Shown: positions 1 to 7,588 of the stretch, one piece after another
Position numbering within the stretch: position 1 is the first letter of the stretch
How the letters are laid out: each line of letters starts with the position of its first letter
NCBI RefSeq assembly: GCF_937874145.1
Contig: NZ_CALNBI010000105.1
Location: 1-12,323 of the forward strand
Reading direction: 5' to 3'
Length of the DNA: 12,323 nucleotides
Source of the DNA: an uncultured Chitinophaga sp.
GTDB taxonomy: Bacteria; Bacteroidota; Bacteroidia; Chitinophagales; Chitinophagaceae
Program-made: the position numbers and the translations under genes
Notes under the pieces: model-generated
Database searches by the model: none
Told to the model about the DNA's origin: nothing
Seen by the model: only the letters and a program-made list of their open reading frames with translations

Positions 1-2
1 GT

Positions 3-839
3 GTAGAGGCCAACTGGACGGTGATGGTGTTTACACCCGCGATGGTGCTCGCGCGCCAGGGCATCGTGCGGCAGGGGTATTCGATGAAGGTATTCAAAGC
101 GCTTTGGATCCCGACGCTGGTTTTGGTGGCCGTGGTACGGGTGTATATGATGTGGGACTTCCTCCCGGGGGTACGCATCCGCCCCGAAATCCATCACAAC
201 CGCGAATGGACGGCCGTTGTGAAGGAGCAGGCAGCCGGCCGGCCGGTGGTGTTCCTGAACAGCTACCAGAAACCTTCGAAATACATGTTTTACCAGGGTG
301 AATCCGCTTATAGCCTCAATACCATTAAAAACCGCCGGAGCCAGTACAATTTCTGGCCGATGGAGGAAGGTTTATGGGGGAAAAACGTGTGGTTGTCGAC
401 CGATAACGGGGATTACTTCCCTGAAAGCCAGGGGATTAAAACTTCACAGGGTACTTTCTTCGGGCGGGAAATCCAGGATTACCATTCGTACAGCCTCCTG
501 CAATTGGTGCCGGCGCAAAGGGAGTTCCATCGTACGGCGGATCAGCGGGGCCATGGGGTGAAGTACCGGTTTGCAGTGAAGAATTATTATGACCAAAAGG
601 ATATTCCCGTGGTGGCAGATGGCCCCAGGTTGCGGTACCTGGTTTCTGCAGAAGGGATGCCGCCGGTGGTGTGGGATACGGATTTGTATTTAAAAGATTT
701 GTTGGGGAAGGACTCGGTGGATGTCGAAATTCCGGGATCAAAGATGCCGGGACAGTATAAAATTAAGTTGGGATTGGACGTAGTTGAAGGGCATGATCCG
801 ACACATAATAGTCCAGTCTTTAAAATAGTAGATTTTTAG
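3..839 (+). CDS. C-terminal part of a GT39/ArnT-like membrane glycosyltransferase (5' truncated by window)
   Basis: The frame is open from the left edge (position 3) to a TAG at 837-839, so this is the last 278 residues of a longer protein. The GTG at 21 and the ATG at 24 are internal codons, not starts. It opens with VEANWT, a motif I associate with the last luminal loop of PMT_2/ArnT-type glycosyltransferases in Bacteroidota. One clear membrane segment follows (about residues 33-51 of the fragment, ALWIPTLVLVAVVRVYMMW), then a soluble tail of about 220 residues facing the periplasm. The family transfers sugars from polyprenyl-phosphate donors at the inner membrane, to lipids or proteins. 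Substrate cannot be inferred because the catalytic N-terminal loops lie outside the window. The gene is convergent with thiL and shares a terminator with it. Family assignment is moderately sure. Confidence 0.72.
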   Translation, partial: VEANWTVMVFTPAMVLARQGIVRQGYSMKVFKALWIPTLVLVAVVRVYMMWDFLPGVRIRPEIHHNREWTAVVKEQAAGRPVVFLNSYQKPSKYMFYQGESAYSLNTIKNRRSQYNFWPMEEGLWGKNVWLSTDNGDYFPESQGIKTSQGTFFGREIQDYHSYSLLQLVPAQREFHRTADQRGHGVKYRFAVKNYYDQKDIPVVADGPRLRYLVSAEGMPPVVWDTDLYLKDLLGKDSVDVEIPGSKMPGQYKIKLGLDVVEGHDPTHNSPVFKIVDF

Positions 840-843
840 ACTA

Positions 844-878
844 AAAAAGCCCGGTTCGATCACTGAACCGGGCTTTTT
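844..878. terminator. Bidirectional intrinsic terminator between glycosyltransferase and thiL
   Basis: A perfect 9-bp GC-rich stem (GCCCGGTTC at 849-857 with GAACCGGGC at 865-873) closes a 7-nt loop. It is flanked by five As on the left (844-848) and five Ts on the right (874-878), so a U-tract follows the hairpin on either strand. It lies 4 nt after the plus-strand stop and 21 nt beyond the minus-strand thiL stop, as expected for a shared terminator of convergent genes. Confidence 0.93.
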
Positions 879-899
879 CCTATTTATAGCGATTTTACA

Positions 900-1928
900 C
901 TATTTGAATGAGTTCCATCCCTGGGCGGTGATTTCATGCTTGTTTCCCCCGCGGGTGATGATGTGTGCGCCTTCTTCCGGGCCGGTGATGTACCCGATCA
1001 CGGCAATCGCTTCATTTAGTACGATTTTATCATAATCTGCCTGTTTCATGGTGAACAGGAGCTCATAATCTTCGCCTCCGCTGAGGGCGCAGGCGGTGGG
1101 ATCGAGGCCGAATTGCATGGCCATCTGGCGGGCATCGTCGTGCACGGGGATTTTATCTTCGTACAGCACGCAGCCTACTTCGCTTTGGCGGCAGATGTGG
1201 AGGATTTCGGAGCTGAGGCCGTCGCTTACGTCCATCATGGAAGTGGGGATGATCTCTTTTTCAGCGAGGAAGGCGATGATATCCTGGCGGGCTTCCGGTT
1301 TCAGCTGCCGGCCGATGATATATGTTTGATTTTCAAGGTCTGGCTGGACCTTCGGGTTTTCCAGGAAGATCTGTTTTTCGCGCTCCAGGAGGGTGAGGCC
1401 GAGGTAGGCGGCTCCGAGATCGCCGGAAACGCAAAGGAGGTCGCCTTTTTGTGCGGTAGAGCGTTTCACGAACTGGCCCGGTGTTACTTCGCCGATCGCG
1501 GTGACGCTGATAATGAATCCTTTCTGGGAAGAAGTGGTGTCTCCGCCGATGAGGTCTACATTATAGCGTTCGCAGGCTGCATATACGCCGTCGTAGAATT
1601 CGTCGAGCGCTTCCAGGGAGAAGCGGTTGGAAAAGGCGATGCTCATCGTAACCTGGGTGGGCACGGCGTTCATGGCGTAAATATCGGAAAGGTTGACAAC
1701 CACTGACTTATAACCTAAATGTTTCAGCGGGGTATACATCAGGTCGAAATGGATGCCTTCGACAAGCATGTCGGTGGAAACGACGGTTTGCTTGCCGAAG
1801 TGATCGATCACGGCGCCATCGTCGCCCACGCCGAGGATAGTACCGGCATTACGGATTTCGATATTGCGGGTGAGGCGGTCGATCAGTCCGAACTCGCCAA
1901 GGTCGTTTATTTCAGTTCTTTCTTCCAT
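900..1928 (-). CDS. thiL: Thiamine-monophosphate kinase
   Basis: ThiL phosphorylates thiamine monophosphate with ATP to give thiamine diphosphate, the last step of cofactor synthesis, in the cytosol. The 342-residue product has the usual family length and its motifs in order: GVGDDGAVI (33-41), STDMLVEGIHF (51-61), NLSD (79-82), IGGDTT (127-132), DVSDGL (233-238) and SGGEDYELLF (283-292). The aspartates in these motifs bind the metal ions and nucleotide in the AIR-synthase-like fold. The ATG at 1926-1928 lies only 3 nt after the stop of the upstream phosphatase gene, so the two are almost certainly co-transcribed. No thiamine riboswitch was seen upstream of the pair, and no other thiamine-synthesis gene is present in the window. 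Confidence 0.96.
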   Translation of the reverse strand: MEERTEINDLGEFGLIDRLTRNIEIRNAGTILGVGDDGAVIDHFGKQTVVSTDMLVEGIHFDLMYTPLKHLGYKSVVVNLSDIYAMNAVPTQVTMSIAFSNRFSLEALDEFYDGVYAACERYNVDLIGGDTTSSQKGFIISVTAIGEVTPGQFVKRSTAQKGDLLCVSGDLGAAYLGLTLLEREKQIFLENPKVQPDLENQTYIIGRQLKPEARQDIIAFLAEKEIIPTSMMDVSDGLSSEILHICRQSEVGCVLYEDKIPVHDDARQMAMQFGLDPTACALSGGEDYELLFTMKQADYDKIVLNEAIAVIGYITGPEEGAHIITRGGNKHEITAQGWNSFK

Positions 1929-1931
1929 GAC

Positions 1932-2705
<774 letters not shown>

Positions 2706-2709
2706 GGCG

Positions 2710-2717
2710 CAAATGTA
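2710..2717 (-). promoter_or_regulatory. -7 element of the phosphatase-thiL operon
   Basis: On the minus strand this reads TACATTTG, an exact match to the Bacteroidota -7 consensus TAnnTTTG. Only CGCC separates it from the ATG at 2705. I found no TTG at the usual 19-21 nt upstream spacing, so the -33 element is weak or absent. It is the only exact match upstream of the operon. Confidence 0.55.
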
Positions 2718-2757
2718 CGAAGCTTAGCCAACTTCCCCCGAATTACAACGAATTAAC

Positions 2758-2765
2758 TATTTTTG
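2758..2765 (+). promoter_or_regulatory. -7 element of the GH3-LysE operon
   Basis: TATTTTTG matches the Bacteroidota consensus TAnnTTTG exactly. It lies 26 nt before the ATG at 2792, predicting a leader of roughly 20 nt without a Shine-Dalgarno sequence. The -33 position has only a weak TTC. Together with the minus-strand box at 2710-2717, it makes an 86-bp divergent promoter region. Confidence 0.55.
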
Positions 2766-2791
2766 CTTTTCAAACTTAGAATCCGCAATTA

Positions 2792-4333
2792 ATGGCCATT
2801 ATTGGTAACCTGATATCCAGATCCCTACGAATAAGGAAACAGTTCACTTTTAAGCTGGGGACGCCGCGACAATACCAGATGCAGGTATTGCGCAGGTTGA
2901 TGGAAAAAGCGAAGCATACGCAGTTCGGCGAGCACTACCATTTCGAGGACATGTTACATGCCCCCAACTGGGTAGCGCGCTTCCGGCAGACGGTTCCCGT
3001 GCATAACTACAACAAGATGCACGCGGAGTGGTGGCACAAGTGCCTGGAAGGCGTGGCGAATGTAAGCTGGCCTGAAAAGATCAAGTACTTCGCTTTAAGC
3101 TCGGGTACTTCCGAGTCTGCCAGCAAGCACATTCCCGTTACCCGCGACATGTTGCGTACCGTGAAGAAGGTGGGCGTGAAGCAGTTGTATTCGATGGTTA
3201 ACTTCAACGTACCGCCGAAGTCGTTCACCAAGGGCATCCTCATGTTGGGGGGAACTACTTCTCTTTTCGAGAAGGGGGATTACTACGAGGGCGACATGAG
3301 CGGTATCCAGGCCAAGAACATTCCCAAATGGTTCCGCCGGTTTTACAAGCCGGGCAGCTCAATTTCCCGCAAGCCCAACTGGGAGCAGCGGATCAAGCTG
3401 ATTGTGCGCAAGGCGCCGCAGTGGGATGTGGGAACGGTTTGCGGGGTGCCAGCCTGGGTGCAGATCGTGTTGGAAGAGATCATCAAGTACCATAACGTCA
3501 AGCATATCCACGAAATCTGGCCAAACCTGGCTATTTATATCCACGGCGGCGTGAGCTTCGAGCCTTACCGCGAGAGCTTCCAGCGGCTGTTGGGTAAGCC
3601 CATCACCTTTATCGAGACTTACATGGCATCGGAAGGGTCTTTCGGCTTCCAGGCGCGGCCGGGGGTGAAGGGGATAAAACTGGTGTTGAACACGGGAATT
3701 TTCTACGAGTTCATCCCTTTTAATGAGGAAAATTTCGATGCGGACGGCGAAGTAAAGCCGAATCCCAAATCCTATATGATCCACGAAGTGGTGGAAGACC
3801 AGGAATATGCCGTGATGCTGTCGACCTGCTCCGGTGCCTGGCGCTACCTCATCGGCGACGTGGTGAAGTTCACCTCCGTGAAGGAGCATGAGATCGTGAT
3901 CGTGGGCCGTACCAAGCAGTTCCTGAGCCTGGCGGGCGAGCACATGAGCATCGATAACATGAACAAGGCGATCGACACCGTGCAGCGAAAACTGGGGATT
4001 ACGATCCGTGAGTTTACCGTAGCGGGCTTCCAGTACGAGAATCTCTTTGCGCACCGGTGGTACATCGGAACGGACGCTACGAATGTGGATGCCGCGAAAG
4101 TGCGGGAGATCATCGACCAGACGCTGAGCGAGGTGAACGACGACTACGCCGTTGAAAGGACTTCCGCGTTGAAAGAAATCTTCGTAGAGATCATGCCTAA
4201 CCAGGTTTTCCTTGATTACCTGCGTTGCAAGGGCAAAGAAGGAGCCATGAACAAGTTCCCGCGGGTGCTGAAAGGCGAGAAGCTCAAGGACTGGGAACAA
4301 TTCCTCATCACCAAAGCGGGCGTGAAAGCCTAG
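2792..4333 (+). CDS. GH3 auxin-responsive-promoter family protein (acyl-adenylate-forming amido synthetase)
   Basis: This 513-residue protein belongs to the GH3 branch of the ANL adenylating superfamily. Plant GH3 enzymes activate carboxylic acids such as indole-acetate or jasmonate with ATP and join them to amino acids; bacterial members mostly lack a known substrate. Visible motifs: the phosphate-binding loop ALSSGTSESASKH (101-113), IHGG (250-253), ETYMASEG (275-282) in the adenine-binding position, WRYLIGDVV (350-358) with the ribose-contacting Asp356, GRTKQFLSLAGEH (372-384) at the hinge to the mobile C-terminal domain, and the C-terminal KFPR motif (488-491). All appear intact, so it should be active. 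It has no signal peptide and is cytosolic. A LysE-type exporter gene starts 13 nt downstream, which suggests that an amino acid or amino-acid conjugate is handled by the pair (inference). Confidence 0.93.
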   Translation: MAIIGNLISRSLRIRKQFTFKLGTPRQYQMQVLRRLMEKAKHTQFGEHYHFEDMLHAPNWVARFRQTVPVHNYNKMHAEWWHKCLEGVANVSWPEKIKYFALSSGTSESASKHIPVTRDMLRTVKKVGVKQLYSMVNFNVPPKSFTKGILMLGGTTSLFEKGDYYEGDMSGIQAKNIPKWFRRFYKPGSSISRKPNWEQRIKLIVRKAPQWDVGTVCGVPAWVQIVLEEIIKYHNVKHIHEIWPNLAIYIHGGVSFEPYRESFQRLLGKPITFIETYMASEGSFGFQARPGVKGIKLVLNTGIFYEFIPFNEENFDADGEVKPNPKSYMIHEVVEDQEYAVMLSTCSGAWRYLIGDVVKFTSVKEHEIVIVGRTKQFLSLAGEHMSIDNMNKAIDTVQRKLGITIREFTVAGFQYENLFAHRWYIGTDATNVDAAKVREIIDQTLSEVNDDYAVERTSALKEIFVEIMPNQVFLDYLRCKGKEGAMNKFPRVLKGEKLKDWEQFLITKAGVKA

Positions 4334-4346
4334 TGTATTTTAGGGA

Positions 4347-4985
4347 ATGACTGCCGCCATTATCGCAGGATTAGGTTTGGGCGTATTTTTATCGGTTTCT
4401 GTGGGGCCGGTGATTTTCGCCATTATCAAGTATAGCATCAGCAACGGCTGGCGTGCTGGGATAAGTTTTGCCCTGGGCGTATCCGTGAGTGATATTATGT
4501 TTGTGTTGCTGGGGAACCTGGCTTCGTCGTTTATCGGGAGCCTGGGGGAGCATACGCGGATAATCGGGATTTGCGGGGGGATTTTGCTGATCTGCATGGG
4601 GGTGTATGGGTTAATTTTCAAGAAGGTGCGGATCGTGACGGGGGATGAGCGTCCGGAGATGTTCAGGACGCGTGACTATGCGAAGATCTGGTTGGGTGGC
4701 TTTTTGATGAATACCCTGAATCCTGGTGTGATACTTTTCTGGCTAGGGGTTTGTGTGGCAAATGCGCCGTTGGATGTGACTTACCGGTTTACCATGTACA
4801 CGGTTTGCCTGTTGTTCGTGCTCTCTGCGGATATCCTCAAGGTTTTCGTTTCCGATAAAATCCGTCATAAACTGACGCTCACCAATGTGCTCTGGCTGAA
4901 CAGGGTGGCGGGTGTTTGTATGATCATCTTCGGGCTCGCCTTGCTGTACCAGGTGCTCCTGGGCGGAGGGGATTTCTCGCATTGA
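4347..4985 (+). CDS. LysE/RhtB-family amino-acid exporter
   Basis: The 212-residue product is an inner-membrane protein of the LysE superfamily, which exports amino acids or related metabolites using ion gradients. The first helix carries the typical SVSVGPVIF stretch (16-24, G20-P21), followed by NGWRAGISFALGVSVSD (33-49) and the second-half motif NTLNPGVILFW (122-132). About six hydrophobic segments are visible, near residues 3-25, 38-62, 72-92, 115-137, 148-168 and 184-205, with a short charged loop between the third and fourth. It starts 13 nt after the GH3 stop with no promoter-like sequence between, so it is co-transcribed with GH3. Substrate is unknown. Confidence 0.9.
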   Translation: MTAAIIAGLGLGVFLSVSVGPVIFAIIKYSISNGWRAGISFALGVSVSDIMFVLLGNLASSFIGSLGEHTRIIGICGGILLICMGVYGLIFKKVRIVTGDERPEMFRTRDYAKIWLGGFLMNTLNPGVILFWLGVCVANAPLDVTYRFTMYTVCLLFVLSADILKVFVSDKIRHKLTLTNVLWLNRVAGVCMIIFGLALLYQVLLGGGDFSH

Positions 4986-4999
4986 CGACATTCCAACAA

Positions 5000-5020
5000 C
5001 AATAATTTGCAATATTATTG
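5000..5020. terminator. Weak AT-rich hairpin between convergent LysE and small gene
   Basis: CAATAAT (5000-5006) and ATTATTG (5014-5020) form a perfect 7-bp stem around a 7-nt loop in the 49-nt gap between the convergent LysE gene and the gene ending at 5035. The stem has a single G-C pair and no clean T-run follows on either strand, so terminator function is uncertain. Confidence 0.3.
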
Positions 5021-5034
5021 ATGTATGATGTTCT

Positions 5035-5226
5035 TCATTTATCCTTGAAATGTTCAGGATACTTCGCTGCATGTTCCAATGCCCGCTCCAGTTTCCGCCT
5101 GAAAAATGGATCATTGCTGCAATCAGGGAAGTAAGATTTCGGCATAATGGTGATCTTGGTTTTAGCACGCCATTTTTCCCAGTCAAAAGACTTTCCTGTA
5201 TGATCGTTATTCTTTAGATTATTCAT
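5035..5226 (-). CDS. Small hypothetical protein, partner gene of module copy B (63 aa)
   Basis: I do not recognise a named family. The protein is clearly a paralogue of the one at 5627-5845. They share FD at 14-15, W19, then IMP-x-x-YFP (27-34 here), DPFF-x-RK (39-45), E47, A49, E51 and AKY (54-56). It is hydrophilic with no signal peptide or membrane segment. Its ATG (5224-5226) overlaps the last 8 nt of the DUF6934-like remnant upstream (sequence ATGAATAA), so translation was probably coupled to that gene. It remains open although its upstream partner is truncated. The conservation of the core between two diverged copies argues that this short frame is a real gene. Confidence 0.72.
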   Translation of the reverse strand: MNNLKNNDHTGKSFDWEKWRAKTKITIMPKSYFPDCSNDPFFRRKLERALEHAAKYPEHFKDK

Positions 5227-5590
5227 GACTTACTGATTTAGCTACTATAGAAAATGAAGTGTATTTTTTACGCGGATCAAATAATTCCTCTTGCCTTCCA
5301 CGACTACCGGTTATGACGTATTTCTCATTTATAACTTGTAAATGCTGTACAAATTGCATTTGATATAATCTGCTTCGCGCTGTAGTGCTGCCTTCAACAC
5401 GTATTTTACTATCAGGCCTTGCCTGTATGAAAGCATCGACGACCCTGGCTACAGTGGCAAGCACTTTAACCATATCTTTATTGTTACTCCTGACAAAGTC
5501 ATCCAGACAACGTTTTTTGTCATTCCAATCTCCAAATGCAAGGTTAAAGTGATATGGTTTACGGGATACGTATCCAGGTTCATAAGGATT
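5219..5590 (-). pseudogene. 5'-truncated DUF6934-like gene (module copy B)
   Basis: The frame that ends with the TAA at 5219-5221 is open back to a TAA at 5591-5593. Its translation from about 5550 onward aligns with residues 42-150 of the intact paralogue at 5832-6290: FNLAFGD, VRSNNKD, KVLATVAR, EGST, R-x-RLYQM, INE-Y and the terminal SHE are shared. The equivalent of the first 40 or so residues, including the SEGPKG motif, is missing. Only 36 nt separate this frame from the preceding gene, too little to hold the missing part, so it was deleted rather than frameshifted. The only in-frame ATG is at 5473 and would give an 84-residue fragment. An AGGAG sequence sits 12 nt before it, but it lies inside sequence homologous to coding sequence of the intact copy, so it may be fortuitous. 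Most likely a pseudogene; a shortened functional product cannot be excluded. Confidence 0.72.
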
Positions 5591-5626
5591 TTATTATTGT
5601 AATCGGGTTAACAATGTTTATTATCG

Positions 5627-5845
5627 CTAGGGCCGTTTTACTGAGGCTCCGGTATCGGGTGTTTTGCAAGAATATTTGGCCATACGCTCCATTGCTTGTT
5701 CATATTTACGTTTGAAAAAAGGGTCATCGTCGACGTTTGGGAAGTAGTCATCAGGCATAATCCTGTCACGCTTAGATTCTCTTTCCAGCCAAGCTTTGAG
5801 ATCGAACGGAATGTTATTCCCTTTCTTTTTGTCATTCGGATTCAT
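5627..5845 (-). CDS. Small hypothetical protein, partner gene of module copy A (72 aa)
   Basis: No named family recognised. It is paralogous to the 63-residue protein at 5035-5226, with the signature FD (14-15), W19, IMP-x-x-YFP (29-36), DPFF-x-RK (41-47), E49, A51, E53 and AKY (56-58). Between W19 and IMP it has two more residues than the other copy, and it has a longer divergent tail. The product is charged and soluble. The start is fixed by the junction: ATG at 5843-5845 lies inside the last 14 nt of the upstream DUF6934-like gene, in another frame, at the same place after the SHE codons as in copy B. The pair therefore looks translationally coupled and functionally linked. Confidence 0.76.
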   Translation of the reverse strand: MNPNDKKKGNNIPFDLKAWLERESKRDRIMPDDYFPNVDDDPFFKRKYEQAMERMAKYSCKTPDTGASVKRP

Positions 5846-6290
5846 GTGAATTCATTTTAGTAGTTATTGATAATGTTGTGTACTTCCTGCCTGTTTGGAA
5901 ATTTTCCCAATGCCCATTGGTATAGCCTTGTAGCATGTATTGCTCATTAATTTGCTGTAAGCGAGCTAAAAGCTTCATCTGGTATAATCTGGTTCTTGAC
6001 GAAGTGCTACCGGCAACCTCAACATATGCGTTAGGGAATTTACCCAAAAATATACTGATGATCCTGGCTACGGAGGCGAGCACTTTATCCCTGTCATTGT
6101 TATTGCTTCGCACCATATCATTTAAGTGCGCGCTTTCTTTTTCCCGGTCTCCGAAAGCCAGATTGTAGCGGTCCTTCTCTATTCGCTGAAATTTTACCTG
6201 CTTCAAGATTATTCCTTTCGGCCCCTCACTTTCGAAAGTATGCGTTAACAAATCAGCGGATGAATATACCGGATATGAATCCAGATCCAT
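5832..6290 (-). CDS. DUF6934-like protein of unknown function (module copy A, intact)
   Basis: The 152-residue product resembles, from memory, the uncharacterised Bacteroidota family DUF6934; this was not checked against a profile. Features of that family visible here are a short N-terminal segment, the FESEGPKGIILK motif (19-30), YNLAFGD (42-48), KVLASVARI (69-77) and the most conserved block EVAGSTSSRTRLYQMK (91-106), then an acidic and aromatic C-terminal part. There is no signal peptide or membrane helix, so it is probably cytosolic. No catalytic site is recognisable. It overlaps the downstream small gene by 14 nt. Two hairpins separate it from korB upstream on the same strand, so it probably has its own promoter in 6291-6370, where I saw only one-mismatch -7 candidates. 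Codons are clearly more AT-rich than in the neighbouring genes. Confidence 0.8.
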   Translation of the reverse strand: MDLDSYPVYSSADLLTHTFESEGPKGIILKQVKFQRIEKDRYNLAFGDREKESAHLNDMVRSNNNDRDKVLASVARIISIFLGKFPNAYVEVAGSTSSRTRLYQMKLLARLQQINEQYMLQGYTNGHWENFQTGRKYTTLSITTKMNSHESE

Positions 6291-6369
6291 GTTTGCCTGC
6301 GTTTATTTTGAATTCCTATTGAGCTAACATTTCAAATTTCAGGAAAGGACTTCAATGCACCTAAAAATG

Positions 6370-6390
6370 CATCTCGGGTTTTCGGAGATG
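6370..6390 (-). terminator. Hairpin upstream of the DUF6934-like gene, possible second korB terminator
   Basis: CATCTC (6370-6375) and GAGATG (6385-6390) form a perfect 6-bp stem with a 9-nt loop. On the minus strand it is followed after two bases by a run of five Ts. It lies about 100 nt beyond the main korB terminator and 80 nt before the DUF6934-like start, so it could be a back-up terminator or a leader element. The rest of 6291-6470 shows no gene. Confidence 0.35.
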
Positions 6391-6470
6391 GATATCGGAA
6401 TTGAATATTGAAAGTGCGTGGAGAGATAAGGTGGGACCGCGTTTGGGGAGGATCGGAAATCCGGATATAG

Positions 6471-6496
6471 AAAAAGGCCGCAATGTGTGCGGCCTT
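6471..6496 (-). terminator. Intrinsic terminator after korB
   Basis: AAGGCCGCA (6474-6482) pairs perfectly with TGCGGCCTT (6488-6496) around a 5-nt loop. On the minus strand the stem runs directly into TTTTT (complement of 6471-6475). It lies 22 nt beyond the korB stop. Confidence 0.9.
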
Positions 6497-6518
6497 GAAT
6501 AATGCATTGCAGATAATA

Positions 6519-7556
6519 CTATGCGATCGTCCAGGTTTCGTTGCCGGCCAGGAGCTTGTCCAGGCTGCCGGGTCCGCGCTTCGCATTCGCTTCCTCCAGC
6601 TGCGCCAGCATGATTTCCTCGTAGGTAGGACGGAAAATCTGATAGAACACGCCAAACGGGCGCGGCAAATGACCTTCGATCCGCGCATCGTCGAACATGC
6701 GGGTAAGAATCTGCGCCTTGCCAAAATCCTGTTCGTCGTGAATCCACAGGTCCGACGCGCTGAACTGACCGTCGTTCAAATCCACTACCACCGGCTTGTG
6801 CCCGTCCAGCCGAACCCCCAAGTTCTTCTGCGCGCCAAACACCAGCGGCTGCCCCTGCTCTACGAACAGCGTGTTGTCAGCCTTGCTGGACTTCTCGGTA
6901 AACACCTCGAAAGCACCGTCGTTGAAGATGTTGCAGTTCTGGTAAATCTCCAGGAACGAGGCCCCCTTGTGCGCATGGCTCCGCTTCAGCATCTCCTGGA
7001 GGTGCTTCGGATCACGGTCCATACTCCGGGCAATAAATGTAGCATCCGCTCCCATCGCCAGCGCCATCGGGTTGAACGGATGGTCGATACTGCCGTAAGG
7101 CGTGCTCTTGGTTACTTTATTGGTCTCGGAAGTGGGTGAATATTGTCCTTTCGTCAAACCGTAAATCTGGTTGTTGAACAACATAATGTTCACATCGAAA
7201 TTACGGCGCAGCAGGTGGATGGTATGGTTGCCACCGATGGACAGCCCGTCACCGTCGCCCGTCACGATCCAGACACTCAGCTCCGGCCGCGTGGCCTTCA
7301 GGCCGGAAGCGATCGCCGTGGCACGCCCGTGGATCGAGTGCATGCCGTAAGTGTTCATGTAATACGGAAAGCGCGAAGAACACCCGATACCGGATACGAT
7401 CACAATGTTCTCACGGGGGACGCCCAGTCCGGGCATAATGGTTTGCACCTGTTTTAATATGGAATAATCCCCGCAACCCGGGCACCAGCGTACTTCCTGG
7501 TCGGTTGCAAAATCTTTGGCCATTAATGGCTGCGGAGAAGCGGTAGCTGTTGACAT
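6519..7556 (-). CDS. korB: 2-oxoacid (2-oxoglutarate):ferredoxin oxidoreductase, beta subunit
   Basis: The beta subunit binds thiamine diphosphate and a [4Fe-4S] cluster. With its alpha subunit it converts 2-oxoglutarate and CoA to succinyl-CoA, CO2 and reduced ferredoxin. I chose the ATG at 7554-7556 (345 aa, MSTATASPQP). The frame stays open to an ATG at 7613, but that would overlap the upstream gene and add 19 residues not typical of the family. Motifs: WCPGCGD (24-30) with cluster cysteines C25 and C28, probably joined by C59 (SGIGCS) and C208 (QNCNIF); the TPP motif starting GDGD (100-103) and ending in NN (128-129); and YGLTKGQYSPTS (132-143). The sequence looks intact. An AhpD-like gene lies 32 nt upstream on the same strand; korA, normally adjacent, is not in the window. 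Substrate 2-oxoglutarate rather than pyruvate is the family-level default, not proven. Confidence 0.92.
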   Translation of the reverse strand: MSTATASPQPLMAKDFATDQEVRWCPGCGDYSILKQVQTIMPGLGVPRENIVIVSGIGCSSRFPYYMNTYGMHSIHGRATAIASGLKATRPELSVWIVTGDGDGLSIGGNHTIHLLRRNFDVNIMLFNNQIYGLTKGQYSPTSETNKVTKSTPYGSIDHPFNPMALAMGADATFIARSMDRDPKHLQEMLKRSHAHKGASFLEIYQNCNIFNDGAFEVFTEKSSKADNTLFVEQGQPLVFGAQKNLGVRLDGHKPVVVDLNDGQFSASDLWIHDEQDFGKAQILTRMFDDARIEGHLPRPFGVFYQIFRPTYEEIMLAQLEEANAKRGPGSLDKLLAGNETWTIA

Positions 7557-7588
7557 TGTTTTGTATATATAAAGTTTGGAATGTAAAG

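Larger units (their letters stand above)
5035..6290 (-). repeat. Diverged tandem duplication of a two-gene module
   Basis: Two consecutive units, each a DUF6934-like gene followed by an overlapping small gene, occupy this stretch: copy A at 6290-5627 and copy B at 5590-5035. The copies are similar at protein level but well diverged at DNA level, so this is an old duplication or two separate acquisitions. Sampled lines are about 37-42% GC, against about 57% in korB. No integrase, transposase, tRNA or flanking direct repeat was seen. Confidence 0.75.

Noticed and set aside
3359..4300. A 313-codon minus-strand open frame opposite the GH3 gene
   Set aside because: Its translation is rich in His, Arg, Leu and Val without any motif, and it lies entirely antisense to a gene with complete GH3 motifs. 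It is a by-product of codon bias.
5460..5490. AGGAG plus ATG at 5473 as a genuine start for a short DUF6934-like protein
   Set aside because: The AGGAG lies in sequence that is homologous to the coding region of the intact copy, and the frame with family similarity continues about 35 codons upstream. The ATG is more likely an internal Met codon of a truncated gene.
5035..6290. Mobile element or integron-like cassette carrying the duplicated module
   Set aside because: GC content is low, but I see no recombinase, terminal inverted repeats, target-site duplication or attachment-site-like hairpins at the borders.
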